In this document: positions 1 through 7,988 of the stretch, one piece after another
How positions within the stretch are numbered: position 1 is the first letter of the stretch
How the letters are laid out: every line of letters begins with the position of its first letter
Assembly: GCA_030524635.1 (NCBI GenBank)
Contig: JAUNGG010000043.1
Span: 1-34,499 of the forward strand
Length of the DNA stretch: 34,499 nucleotides
Source: Lachnospiraceae bacterium
GTDB taxonomy: Bacteria; Bacillota; Clostridia; Lachnospirales; Lachnospiraceae
Direction: 5' to 3'
Position numbers and translations under genes: made by a program
Notes under the pieces: generated by a model
What the model was told of the DNA's origin: nothing
The model's database searches: none
The model's input: the letters and a program-made list of their open reading frames with translations, nothing else

Positions 1-27
1 CATCTCATAATAGAGGTGGCAGATATA

Positions 28-603
28 CTAAATATCAATGATACAACACACTAGATCGATATCGGCTCCCGTCTGCTTCAGCCACTTCCAGGTGCTTTCC
101 GATAATACCACTGCTGCGTGCTTGGTTGCAAAGTACACAGGAGCAACTCCCATGGTGTAAAGACCGGCAATCGAGCAAACATTTAAAATCTGACAATGAC
201 TTTTCTGCTCCATCATCTGAGTGATAAATGGCTTCATCATATACCAATGGGAATAGAAATTCGTCTCTGTTACCCAGTGAATGTCCTGCTCTACAATCTC
301 TGTCACCACACCGTGAGCGCTGACCCCGGCATTATTGATCAGAAAATCGCAGCGGCCAAAATGTTCCATTGCAGCAGCAAAAATTTTCATGCAGTCTTCC
401 TGCAAAGACACATCTGCCGTTACACATACCGCCTTTCTGCCAGCCTTCTCAATTTCTTCTGCAACAGGCGCCAACTCATCTCCTAAAATATCGCTGATCA
501 ACACATCTGCCCCGCGCCTTGCACAGCCGATGGCCAGCTCTTTGCCGATACCGTGAGCAGCTCCAGTCACTACAACTACCTTGTCCTTATAATCTTTAAA
601 CAT
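28..603 (-). CDS. Short-chain dehydrogenase/reductase (SDR), C-terminally truncated
   Basis: Classical SDR with a Rossmann fold, expected to oxidise or reduce an alcohol/ketone with NAD(P). Visible are the cofactor motif TGAAHGIG (residues 13-20), NNAG (90-93), a serine near 144 (NVCSIAGL) and the YFATK active-site pair (Tyr157, Lys161). The frame stops at residue 191, just where family members continue with a Pro-Gly motif and 50-80 more residues. No Pro-Gly is seen in VCCIIDI, so the gene is probably broken by a frameshift or nonsense change; only 27 bases remain before the window edge, so this cannot be settled. An AGGAGGGAA ribosome site precedes the ATG. It lies 107 bases downstream of the flavoenzyme gene on the same strand and is probably cotranscribed. 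Substrate unknown. Confidence 0.8.
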   Translation of the reverse strand: MFKDYKDKVVVVTGAAHGIGKELAIGCARRGADVLISDILGDELAPVAEEIEKAGRKAVCVTADVSLQEDCMKIFAAAMEHFGRCDFLINNAGVSAHGVVTEIVEQDIHWVTETNFYSHWYMMKPFITQMMEQKSHCQILNVCSIAGLYTMGVAPVYFATKHAAVVLSESTWKWLKQTGADIDLVCCIIDI

Positions 604-710
604 TCTTGTTCCCTCCTGCCTGTATCAAGTCGAAATGTTCCATTACCGCCATGGCACGATGTCCCCATCTTTGCTCTAAGTCAAACGGATATTTGTAATC
701 TGCTGTTTAA

Positions 711-2651
711 CTAAAATACAAACGCCTTATCATTTGCCTCTTTTAGAGCATCTCCAATCAATCCGGATCTGCTTGCATCTCCTACTGTGGTAACTTTATC
801 AAAAGCATTATAAAATTCAGAAATCATGTCACGATCCGGTCGGACGCCGACTGCCAATACTACAGCGTCAGTCTCTGTCTGATCTGATGTGTGATCCTTC
901 ACATTTTGAAGTTCAACAAAACCCTCCTGAATCCGGTTGATCCGGTGTCCGGTGATGATCTTGACGCCGCCCTTCTGCAGCCGTCCCAGAAGACCGGCCC
1001 GCACGCTGGGATAAAGAGTGGTTGCTACCGCATCCAGCATATCTACGACGGTTACCTGATTTTCTTTGGAAAGGATCTCTGCCGTCTCCAGTCCGGTAAC
1101 ACCGCCGCCCATAATCAGGACCTTCTTCCCCTTTAGCATAACCTGGCCGGATAACACTTCTTCCGCTTTGCATACATGCTCCATGTCAATGCCCGGAACA
1201 GGAGGAACAATAGGCATTCCGCCGGTTGCAATCATAACGCCGTAAGGATTTAATTCTTTTACTGCTTCTACGGTAGCTGGAGTATTGAGGCGAACGGTTA
1301 CCCCCACAGCCTGGATCTCATGTTTCAGGGTTTCCGTCAGTTCTGTAATCAAGGTCTTATGAGGCGGTTTATCTGCAATATTTAAAGTCCCACCTAAAGT
1401 ACTTCCCTTTTCAAACAATGTAACCTGAAAGCCGCGGCGGCCAAGTACCAGAGCAGCCTGCATGCCGGCCGGACCTCCGCCGATCACTGCTACGCTGCGG
1501 CCATTGCCGTCACGTACCAGAGTTTCTTCATTGTAAATCAGCTCACGGCCTAAAACCGGATTTACTGTACAGGCGATGGGACGTCCCATGTTGGCCGTGC
1601 GGAAGCAATACAGACAGCCAATACATTTGCGGAGTACATCTTCCTGTCCATATTTGGCTTTATTGCCCCACTGAGGATCCACAAGCTGTCCGCGGGCAAT
1701 ACCTACAAAGTCACTGACATCTTCCTCCAGCATTTGTTCTGCGGCGGCAGGATGCTTGATATTGCTGACTGCAATCACCGGAATTGATACATTGGCCCGT
1801 ATGGTCTTTGCCAAATGCTTTTTCCATCCTTCTTCCATATAATACGGCTCGATTACCGTATAGCCGGATTCATAGGTACCGCAGCTTACATTAATGGCGG
1901 AAATCCCAAGCTTCTCCAGATATTGAGCAATCTTCACGCCATCCTCCAGCTTTAAGCCGCCCTCCACATATTCTTCTGCGCTGATGCGGACGCTGATCGG
2001 GAAATTGGGGCCGCATGCCGCCTGAATACCGGAAATGATCTCGGTAATAAAACGCATCCTGTTTGTAAAATCACCGCCGTACTTGTCTGTCCGCTTATTG
2101 GTGTATGGACTGAGGAACTGATTGATCAAATAACCGTGAGCAGCATGAAGCTCAACCCCATCCATATTGGACCGCATTGCAATCACAGCGCCGGAAATAA
2201 ACTTCTTTACCAGATCCTCACACTCTGCTGTGGTCAGTTCTCTGGGCACCTCACCAATCACCTTGCAGGCAATGGGGCTTGGCGCCACCGGTGGCTGTCC
2301 GCCTAAAAGGTGGCTTGGTGTTTCACGGCCCGGATGATGAAGCTGCAGGAAGATCTTTGTATCATGGCGGTGTACGGCATCTGCCAGCTTTAAAAGCCGC
2401 TGAACGTACTTGGGACTAGTGGCATTTAACTGCCAGTTGCAGCCCACGCCTGTTTCATTGTCAATCCGGGTGATTTCTGTAATAATCAGGCCGCATCCGC
2501 CTTTTGCACGTTCCTCATAGTAACGGATGATTTCATCTGACGCTTCGCCGGAGGCACTGGCAAAGCCGGTTCCCATAGGCGGCATTACAATTCGGTTTTT
2601 CAGCTCTACATTGCCGATTCTTCCCCTGGAAAATAATTTTGGATAATTCAT
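711..2651 (-). CDS. NADH:flavin oxidoreductase / 2-enoate reductase-like flavoenzyme
   Basis: A 646-residue enzyme of the Old Yellow Enzyme family that includes 2,4-dienoyl-CoA reductase, BaiCD/BaiH-type bile-acid enzymes and trimethylamine dehydrogenase. Residues 1-340 form the FMN TIM barrel, with HAAHGYLINQFLSP around 169-182. Cys343, Cys346, Cys349 and Cys361 have the spacing expected for the [4Fe-4S] cluster. A C-terminal FAD/NAD(P) module starts at GGGPAGM (391-397), with a second dinucleotide motif GGGVTG near 515. The ATG at 2651 was chosen because AAAGGA lies about 8 bases upstream; a frame open 39 codons further has no such site. Expected reaction: cytoplasmic reduction of an alpha,beta-unsaturated acid or acyl-CoA. 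The divergent PucR-type gene is the likely regulator. Substrate not determinable here. Confidence 0.88.
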   Translation of the reverse strand: MNYPKLFSRGRIGNVELKNRIVMPPMGTGFASASGEASDEIIRYYEERAKGGCGLIITEITRIDNETGVGCNWQLNATSPKYVQRLLKLADAVHRHDTKIFLQLHHPGRETPSHLLGGQPPVAPSPIACKVIGEVPRELTTAECEDLVKKFISGAVIAMRSNMDGVELHAAHGYLINQFLSPYTNKRTDKYGGDFTNRMRFITEIISGIQAACGPNFPISVRISAEEYVEGGLKLEDGVKIAQYLEKLGISAINVSCGTYESGYTVIEPYYMEEGWKKHLAKTIRANVSIPVIAVSNIKHPAAAEQMLEEDVSDFVGIARGQLVDPQWGNKAKYGQEDVLRKCIGCLYCFRTANMGRPIACTVNPVLGRELIYNEETLVRDGNGRSVAVIGGGPAGMQAALVLGRRGFQVTLFEKGSTLGGTLNIADKPPHKTLITELTETLKHEIQAVGVTVRLNTPATVEAVKELNPYGVMIATGGMPIVPPVPGIDMEHVCKAEEVLSGQVMLKGKKVLIMGGGVTGLETAEILSKENQVTVVDMLDAVATTLYPSVRAGLLGRLQKGGVKIITGHRINRIQEGFVELQNVKDHTSDQTETDAVVLAVGVRPDRDMISEFYNAFDKVTTVGDASRSGLIGDALKEANDKAFVF

Positions 2652-2725
2652 AGCATCTGTCCTTTCTGATTTGAAATGGTTATCAAGTGATCCCTGTTCA
2701 CGGCAGTTCCTTATTGCTTGTTTAA

Positions 2726-2760
2726 ATTTTAACAGGTGTAAGCAAAAATCAACAGGTACA
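2726..2760 (-). promoter_or_regulatory. Candidate promoter of the flavoenzyme gene overlapping paired direct repeats
   Basis: On the minus strand TGTTGA (2749-2754) and TAAAAT (2726-2731) are 17 bases apart. Two direct repeats, AACAGGTGTA (2731-2740) and AACAGGTACA (2751-2760) on the plus strand, lie 20 bases apart, about two helical turns, over the spacer and the -35. A second pair, TTGTGCATGA (2761-2770) and TTGTGCACGA (2786-2795), follows. They are candidate operators for the divergent regulator; the assignment is inference. Confidence 0.4.
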
Positions 2761-2827
2761 TTGTGCATGAAAGCACTTGCGTGATTTGTGCACGATGCAT
2801 TAAAATAAAATACAGAGGTGAGGAATC

Positions 2828-4369
2828 ATGGAATTACACGAACTGATTGAAGAACTAACAAGAAAAAATCTGATAAAATCGGCGGTTATTCCCCATGACA
2901 GACCGATTACGCGGCTTATGATGGTAGATGGGAAGGAAGAGGAATATGACAGTCAAGCCTTATACTTTGGGCATATGGAACAATTAAAGCAGTGCAGAAT
3001 GCTTCCGGATAACCTTGTGACAGAAGATGGAGAGATTGATGTACTCCCAGACACCTGCGCTAATCTTCTGCTGGTGCCGCAGGGCTGTATTCCGGCGGCT
3101 TTTAATGCAGCCCAGCGGGAACTGGATACTCGTCAGGAGGCAGAACGGTCTTATGCCCGGATGCTGCGCATGCTTTTAAACGGTGACGGTCTTGTCAGCA
3201 TTTTAAACGAGTTATCCCGAAGATTTCTAAGGCCGCTGGCCATCATGGATATCAGCGGAAAGATCATTGCCCACTCTGCACCCTTTATGATACCAGACTC
3301 CCTCTGGACGGAAAGCATTGAACGCGGATACTGTCCGTTGAATTTTATGCAGCACATCCAGAAGATGCGGGCCCAAAATATCCGCACCGGGCAGAAAAAC
3401 TTAAACAATACTCAGGCCTTTTTCAGCGTCTGTGAAACCAGCTCGCTGGCTTACATATGCAGCCGCATTTTCGTAAAAAACGAACTGATGGGGTATGTGT
3501 TCCTGTTTGCCTACGATCAGTTTTCCGATAAGAGCAGCTATGAAATTCTTCCTATGGTCAGCAAGGCGGCAGGAGAATATATGGAACATTACAGTCGGGA
3601 TACGGATCTGAGCACCAGCCTGTACCGCAGTATCCTGTCAGATCTGCTGGAGCATTCCGATCAGGCCCTTGCAAATGTGCGAATTACTGCCGGGAATCTG
3701 AATTTTCCCACCAATATGCGGCTTCTTTTCGTAAAGCCGGAATTCCATCTTGGAGAAAATTATGTCAAGAGCCGCCTGTGCACGGAAATGCAGCAAATCT
3801 TTTCGGGCGTTCCGTCTTTATACTATAATCACGGAATTGTTCAGGTGATTTCCACGGATGGAAGAGGAGAACTCTCAGAGGAAAACCAGAAAGGTATGAT
3901 GCAGCTGCTGGAATCCCAGCACTTAATTGCAGGAATCAGCAATCTGTTCCATCGGCCGGAGCAGATCCCTAAATTCTATATGCAGGCAAAGGATGCGCTG
4001 CATCTTGCACGGAGGATCGGGAAAACAGGGAGGCTTCATGCTTACAAGGATCTGGCGTTCTTCTCCTTGATCAGCCTGCTTCCCACTGACGTTTCCCCGG
4101 GAATCTTCTGCCACCCGGCACTGGAGCAGCTGCGAAAGTATGATCTGGAGCACGATACAGAGCTTTATCGTACCCTGCAGGTCTATGCAGAATCCGGTTT
4201 CAGCCAGAAGGCTACGGCAGAAACGCTTTTCCTCCACCGAAACACATTAAATTACCGGCTCCAGCGGATTCGGGAAATTACAAACATCGATCTGGCGTTA
4301 CCGGACCAGATGTTTGCAATCGCATATTCCGTCCAGATTGACCGGTATTTGAGCCATCAATATATGTAA
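2828..4369 (+). CDS. PucR/CdaR-family transcriptional regulator
   Basis: A 513-residue cytoplasmic regulator. The last 60 or so residues carry the PucR/CdaR helix-turn-helix, recognisable from the run GFSQKATAETLFLHRNTLNY followed by RLQRIREI, where HRNTLNYRL is the hallmark. The upstream portion (about 130-300) looks like a sensory region and 300-400 like the GGDEF-related linker common in this family. An AGAGGTGAGG ribosome site precedes the ATG. It is divergent from the flavoenzyme/SDR pair with a 176-base shared intergenic region, so it probably controls that pair. Family members respond to small metabolites such as purine breakdown products or sugar acids; the ligand here is unknown. Confidence 0.85.
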   Translation: MELHELIEELTRKNLIKSAVIPHDRPITRLMMVDGKEEEYDSQALYFGHMEQLKQCRMLPDNLVTEDGEIDVLPDTCANLLLVPQGCIPAAFNAAQRELDTRQEAERSYARMLRMLLNGDGLVSILNELSRRFLRPLAIMDISGKIIAHSAPFMIPDSLWTESIERGYCPLNFMQHIQKMRAQNIRTGQKNLNNTQAFFSVCETSSLAYICSRIFVKNELMGYVFLFAYDQFSDKSSYEILPMVSKAAGEYMEHYSRDTDLSTSLYRSILSDLLEHSDQALANVRITAGNLNFPTNMRLLFVKPEFHLGENYVKSRLCTEMQQIFSGVPSLYYNHGIVQVISTDGRGELSEENQKGMMQLLESQHLIAGISNLFHRPEQIPKFYMQAKDALHLARRIGKTGRLHAYKDLAFFSLISLLPTDVSPGIFCHPALEQLRKYDLEHDTELYRTLQVYAESGFSQKATAETLFLHRNTLNYRLQRIREITNIDLALPDQMFAIAYSVQIDRYLSHQYM

Positions 4370-4370
4370 C

Positions 4371-4397
4371 CATGAAAGCTCCCTGTTCTCTTTCATG
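4371..4397 (+). terminator. Hairpin immediately after the PucR-type gene
   Basis: CATGAAAG (4371-4378) pairs with CTTTCATG (4390-4397) around an 11-base loop, one base past the stop codon. No T-run follows, so it may be a transcript-end structure working with the next hairpin rather than a terminator by itself. Confidence 0.4.
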
Positions 4398-4416
4398 CAG
4401 CCATTCCAACAAAAAT

Positions 4417-4458
4417 TCCGGCATGAATCTCATTTCTGAAATCCATGCCGGATGCTTT
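4417..4458. terminator. Bidirectional terminator between convergent genes
   Basis: TCCGGCATG (4417-4425) pairs perfectly with CATGCCGGA (4444-4452); an inner ATTTC-T-GAAAT extends the structure. On the plus strand it is followed by TGCTTTT, on the minus strand by AATTTTTG, so it can end both the regulator transcript and operon A. Confidence 0.75.
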
Positions 4459-4486
4459 TGCAATTTTAATGCTCTAATTCAGACAC

Positions 4487-5176
4487 TCAATCCTTCGCCG
4501 CCGGATACTCATTGCACAGCAGCCGGTAAGCCGGCTCATCCTCATCAATAGCTGGGAACCGCCCCATCTTCTCATAGAACCGGTTATCCGTATTATCATC
4601 GTTGCACTGGCTTACCTCTCCTAACAGCACAGGCCCGGTGCCCTCTTCCACCTCAAAATCGTGATACATGTACGGATAAATGGTGATGCTCTCCCCAGGG
4701 GTCAGGCGCACCTGGCTTCCGGCAGGCACTACCATCTCTCTTCCGTCTACATGAACATGGACGTCTCCGACCTGATCCAGGTCCTCATCCTCGGTGGAAT
4801 TATATACACGAATCAGTACGTTTCCGCCGCCCCGGTTGATGATATCCTCCATCTTGGACCAGTGGAAGTGCATGGGGGAATACTGGCCCTCCTTGATGTA
4901 AAGCAGCTTTTCTGCATAGGTTTTTGTGTATTTATCCTTCATCTTCAGGTTGCCGTTTCGGATGGTGATCAGGGAAAAGCCTACCTTGTCAAAATCTCCC
5001 AGGCCATAATCGGTGATGTCCCAGCCTAACATGTTGTCACGGATCTCATCGTACTCGTGGCCCTTCTCCTGCCACTCCTCTGGTGTGAAATTGCAGAAGG
5101 GCGGAACGGCAAACCGGTATTCCCGGACCATAGCTTCCATTTCCTTTAATGCCTTGTTGATCTCACTTCGCTTCAT
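4487..5176 (-). CDS. D-lyxose/D-mannose ketol-isomerase, copy 1 (end of operon A)
   Basis: A 229-residue cupin-fold sugar isomerase of the D-lyxose isomerase family, which interconverts D-lyxose/D-xylulose and D-mannose/D-fructose. Likely metal ligands are His103, His105 and Glu110 in MHFHWSKMED, and His172 in YPYMYHDFE. The ATG at 5176 is used rather than an in-frame ATG 16 codons upstream, because AGAAGGAG sits 8 bases before it and because the second copy (14601-15290) begins at the same codon with unrelated sequence before it. It lies 74 bases after the mannonate-dehydratase-like gene and ends operon A. The CDS is identical at every base to copy 2. Activity on a uronate or other keto sugar instead is possible. 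Confidence 0.87.
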   Translation of the reverse strand: MKRSEINKALKEMEAMVREYRFAVPPFCNFTPEEWQEKGHEYDEIRDNMLGWDITDYGLGDFDKVGFSLITIRNGNLKMKDKYTKTYAEKLLYIKEGQYSPMHFHWSKMEDIINRGGGNVLIRVYNSTEDEDLDQVGDVHVHVDGREMVVPAGSQVRLTPGESITIYPYMYHDFEVEEGTGPVLLGEVSQCNDDNTDNRFYEKMGRFPAIDEDEPAYRLLCNEYPAAKD

Positions 5177-5250
5177 GTGATATCTCCTTCTCAGATACTG
5201 CTTATAGGCTTTCACATAGCCCACACGTTTGTAAATACAGGCATCCGGCC

Positions 5251-6228
5251 TTAATTTAATTCTTTTTTAGCACAGTTCAGGAGCGCCTTCATATAGCCGG
5301 TACTGTACGCCCAGGCTGGATTTTCGCCTCCCACACTCTGTCCCCATACTGGAACATGGTCTACATGGATCGCGCCATCGTAATCACAGCGTACAAACTG
5401 CTTCATAACCTCATACATATCCATATAACCGTCCTCCAGAAGGGTTTCCTCAAAGTACGGAACCGTGCTGCTTACATTTCTGAAATGTACGATAAAGACC
5501 TTTTTATTCTCAACGAAATACCGAATATCCTCCAGTACATTTCCAAAATGCTCTCCGCCCTCCAGCCAGCAGCCGATGCACATCTTCATCCCCAGATAAG
5601 GACTGTTTCCTGCCAGTTCAAACGCATGCTTGTAATCCTCTGCTGAGGTGATCAGATTGGAGATACCGCAAAGGCAGTCTACCGGCGGATCATTGGGATG
5701 AAGAGCAATCTTTACCTTTGCCTCCTCACATACCGGCAAAACACGGTCAAGGAAATATTTGAAATTATCCCACATTTCTTCCTTGGTAAACAGCCGTCCA
5801 TGAGTATAGGGCCGCTTCTCCAGCTCTGCAATATCAACCAGCCGGCCGATTCCGCCTCTGGTGCAGGTGCTGACATCAAATCGGGTAGTAAGCACCTGAT
5901 TCGGCTCCCAGGTCATATAAACCACCGGAATCCCTGCTTTTCCAAGAATAATGTTAAAGTTATTGTAGGCTTCAATGGCCTCATCCCGCCCTGGAAGTCC
6001 CAGATGAATTTTATCATTTTTGTAGAGATGCACATTTCCGGCATCTGTTATCTCCAGACCAAACTTGTCCAGACGATCCTTAAATTTCATGACAGAATCG
6101 TAATCCGTATGCTCGTCCTTAAAAATAACGTATACATACTTAACTCCCATCTGCTTGATGAATAATAACTGCTCATCCGTATAGTCCGATACTACCTTAG
6201 ACTGAACCTTAATTTTATCTCCCAGCAT
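5251..6228 (-). CDS. uxuA: Mannonate dehydratase family protein
   Basis: A 325-residue TIM-barrel protein resembling UxuA, which dehydrates D-mannonate to 2-keto-3-deoxy-D-gluconate in hexuronate breakdown. Family-like blocks are ALHPNDPP, MCIGCWLEGG (replacing the usual FCTG block), VHFRNVSS, EDGYMDMYEVMKQF and HVDHVPVWG, which contain the expected metal-binding His, Cys, His and Asp. It is shorter than typical UxuA (about 350-390). The start MLGDKIKV was chosen because GGAGGGAG precedes it; upstream in-frame ATGs lack a ribosome site and would overlap the lipoprotein gene. It lies between the transporter lipoprotein and the isomerase, which fits an intracellular uronate route. A related sugar-acid substrate is possible. 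Confidence 0.75.
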   Translation of the reverse strand: MLGDKIKVQSKVVSDYTDEQLLFIKQMGVKYVYVIFKDEHTDYDSVMKFKDRLDKFGLEITDAGNVHLYKNDKIHLGLPGRDEAIEAYNNFNIILGKAGIPVVYMTWEPNQVLTTRFDVSTCTRGGIGRLVDIAELEKRPYTHGRLFTKEEMWDNFKYFLDRVLPVCEEAKVKIALHPNDPPVDCLCGISNLITSAEDYKHAFELAGNSPYLGMKMCIGCWLEGGEHFGNVLEDIRYFVENKKVFIVHFRNVSSTVPYFEETLLEDGYMDMYEVMKQFVRCDYDGAIHVDHVPVWGQSVGGENPAWAYSTGYMKALLNCAKKELN

Positions 6229-6274
6229 AAACCGGTCTCCCTCCATGTTGTGTCTTTTATTTCTGCGGCGCAGC

Positions 6275-7912
6275 TTACTTGGTCCAATGAACGGTCTCTG
6301 GAGTCCATTGCTCAAGGCTTACATCATAGATGCCGCTGTCCTCCAGGCCAGGTGCTGCAAAAGTCTGGTAATATACAACTGCCATTGGTGTGATCATAAC
6401 GTAATCCTGTACCAGTGCTTTTGCGGCCTTCTGCAGATTTTCCTTCTTCTCCTCGATGGTCTTTGCGGCTCTTGCTGCAAACAGCGGCTCCTCAAATTCT
6501 GCCGGACGCAGCATGATACCATGGTTCTTAATTCCCTCAGAAGAATACAGACGGATATAGTTGTTTGTGAAATCCATCTTGCTGGAACCGCGGTTTGCAA
6601 TAAAGCCATCAATATCGTCTTCCTTCTGGATCGCTGCCAGTGCAGAACTGTCCATTACCTCGATCTGTGCCGTAATACCGATCTGCGCCAGGATCGCCTG
6701 GAATGCGGTTGCGGTGTCATTATCTGTAGATTTTGTGTAAATCGTAGTTTCAAAGCCATTCGGATAACCAGCCTCAGCCAGCAGCTCCTTTGCGGTATCC
6801 AGATTGTACTCATAAAATTCTGCATCTGGAGAATATGCCCAGGAATCAGAGGTACAGAACAGAGGAGTTGCCTCGCCCATGCCGCCGGATAAAGCCTTTG
6901 CCACATTATCCCACTGGATTGCATGCATCACTGCCTGACGGACTCTTAAATCTCCCATAGGATGCTCTGTGCTCTTGCTGTTCCAGATAATATGCTTAAT
7001 ATCCGCAACATTTGCATTTCTGCGGCCAATGCTCTCAAAGCCTGCCTGTGTAATGGAATTGATGATCGCCTCGTTCTCAAACTTTACGGCAACGCCTACC
7101 TCATTGTTTAAAAGTGCTGACATCATGGTGTTGGTATCCATAATAATGTCGATCTCCAGCTTGTCCAAATGAGGAAGACCCTCGATCCGATAATTTTCGT
7201 TCTTTGTGTAGGTAATCTTATTGTCCGTTACAAAGGATTCCAACAGGAATGGGCCAGTACCCACCGCATGGGTCTTGCACCACTCTTCGCCGTTCTTATC
7301 GTAGGCTTCCTTGGAACAAATGTAGATATCTCCAATTACGTTATCCCAGTTGTTTGCCCAGGACTCATACTGGATCTCAACGGTTTTGTCATCTACCACC
7401 CGGATCTCTTTTGGAGAGCCGATCTCGCTTGCCTTGCCGTTGTCGATGTACTGTTGGATATTCCATGCTACAACCTCTGCATTGCAGTCAGATCCATCGG
7501 AGAATTTCACATCGTCCCGCAGCTTAACCGTAAAGGTAAGGGCATCTGCATCGGTAATAAACTCCTCAGCCAGCCATGGATAATAGTTTCCCTCTGCATC
7601 TGCGCGGCCCAGAGATTCCAGAACCGGCTGAGCGCCGAAACGGTCACTGGTGGTGGTAGACTGGGGCATAAAGAAAGTATTCTGGGTCTGGGGAATGGCA
7701 ATCACCAGACTTCCTCCCTCCTCGATCTCACCTGCAGGCTCTGTTTCCTTTGTTTCTGCTCCGGAAGCCTCCTCAGAGGCCGCCCCGCCTGCTTCCTGGG
7801 ATGCAGGCGCTGCAGTTGTCTCGGCTGCCTTGGAGCCTCCGCAGCCGCTTAAAGCTCCTGCCGTCATGGCCGCTGCCAGCGCCAGTGATAACACTTTTTT
7901 GGATAATTTCAT
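6275..7912 (-). CDS. ABC transporter substrate-binding lipoprotein (family 5, peptide/oligosaccharide type)
   Basis: A 545-residue extracytoplasmic binding protein. The first 23 residues form a lipoprotein signal (basic start, hydrophobic core, lipobox ALSGC), followed by a Ser/Ala/Glu-rich linker and a family-5 solute-binding domain. Motifs such as LRDDVKFSDGSDCNAEVVAW and VGTGPFLLES are typical of DppA/OppA relatives. A perfect AAGGAGG site precedes the ATG. It lies downstream of the cognate ATPase gene and upstream of the mannonate dehydratase. Although the family is named for peptides, many bacterial members bind oligosaccharides; the GH28, dehydratase and isomerase neighbours favour an oligouronide or related sugar ligand here (inference). 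Confidence 0.9.
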   Translation of the reverse strand: MKLSKKVLSLALAAAMTAGALSGCGGSKAAETTAAPASQEAGGAASEEASGAETKETEPAGEIEEGGSLVIAIPQTQNTFFMPQSTTTSDRFGAQPVLESLGRADAEGNYYPWLAEEFITDADALTFTVKLRDDVKFSDGSDCNAEVVAWNIQQYIDNGKASEIGSPKEIRVVDDKTVEIQYESWANNWDNVIGDIYICSKEAYDKNGEEWCKTHAVGTGPFLLESFVTDNKITYTKNENYRIEGLPHLDKLEIDIIMDTNTMMSALLNNEVGVAVKFENEAIINSITQAGFESIGRRNANVADIKHIIWNSKSTEHPMGDLRVRQAVMHAIQWDNVAKALSGGMGEATPLFCTSDSWAYSPDAEFYEYNLDTAKELLAEAGYPNGFETTIYTKSTDNDTATAFQAILAQIGITAQIEVMDSSALAAIQKEDDIDGFIANRGSSKMDFTNNYIRLYSSEGIKNHGIMLRPAEFEEPLFAARAAKTIEEKKENLQKAAKALVQDYVMITPMAVVYYQTFAAPGLEDSGIYDVSLEQWTPETVHWTK

Positions 7913-7988
7913 AATGTTTTCCTCCTTTTTATTCAGGCTCTTTTCCGGGATTTATCACCGGACAAAGGCCGTATTTACTTGTTATTCA

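Noticed and set aside
4661..5029. 122-codon plus-strand frame, repeated at 14775-15143
   Set aside because: It is repeated only because the isomerase CDS under it is duplicated; it is antisense to that gene.
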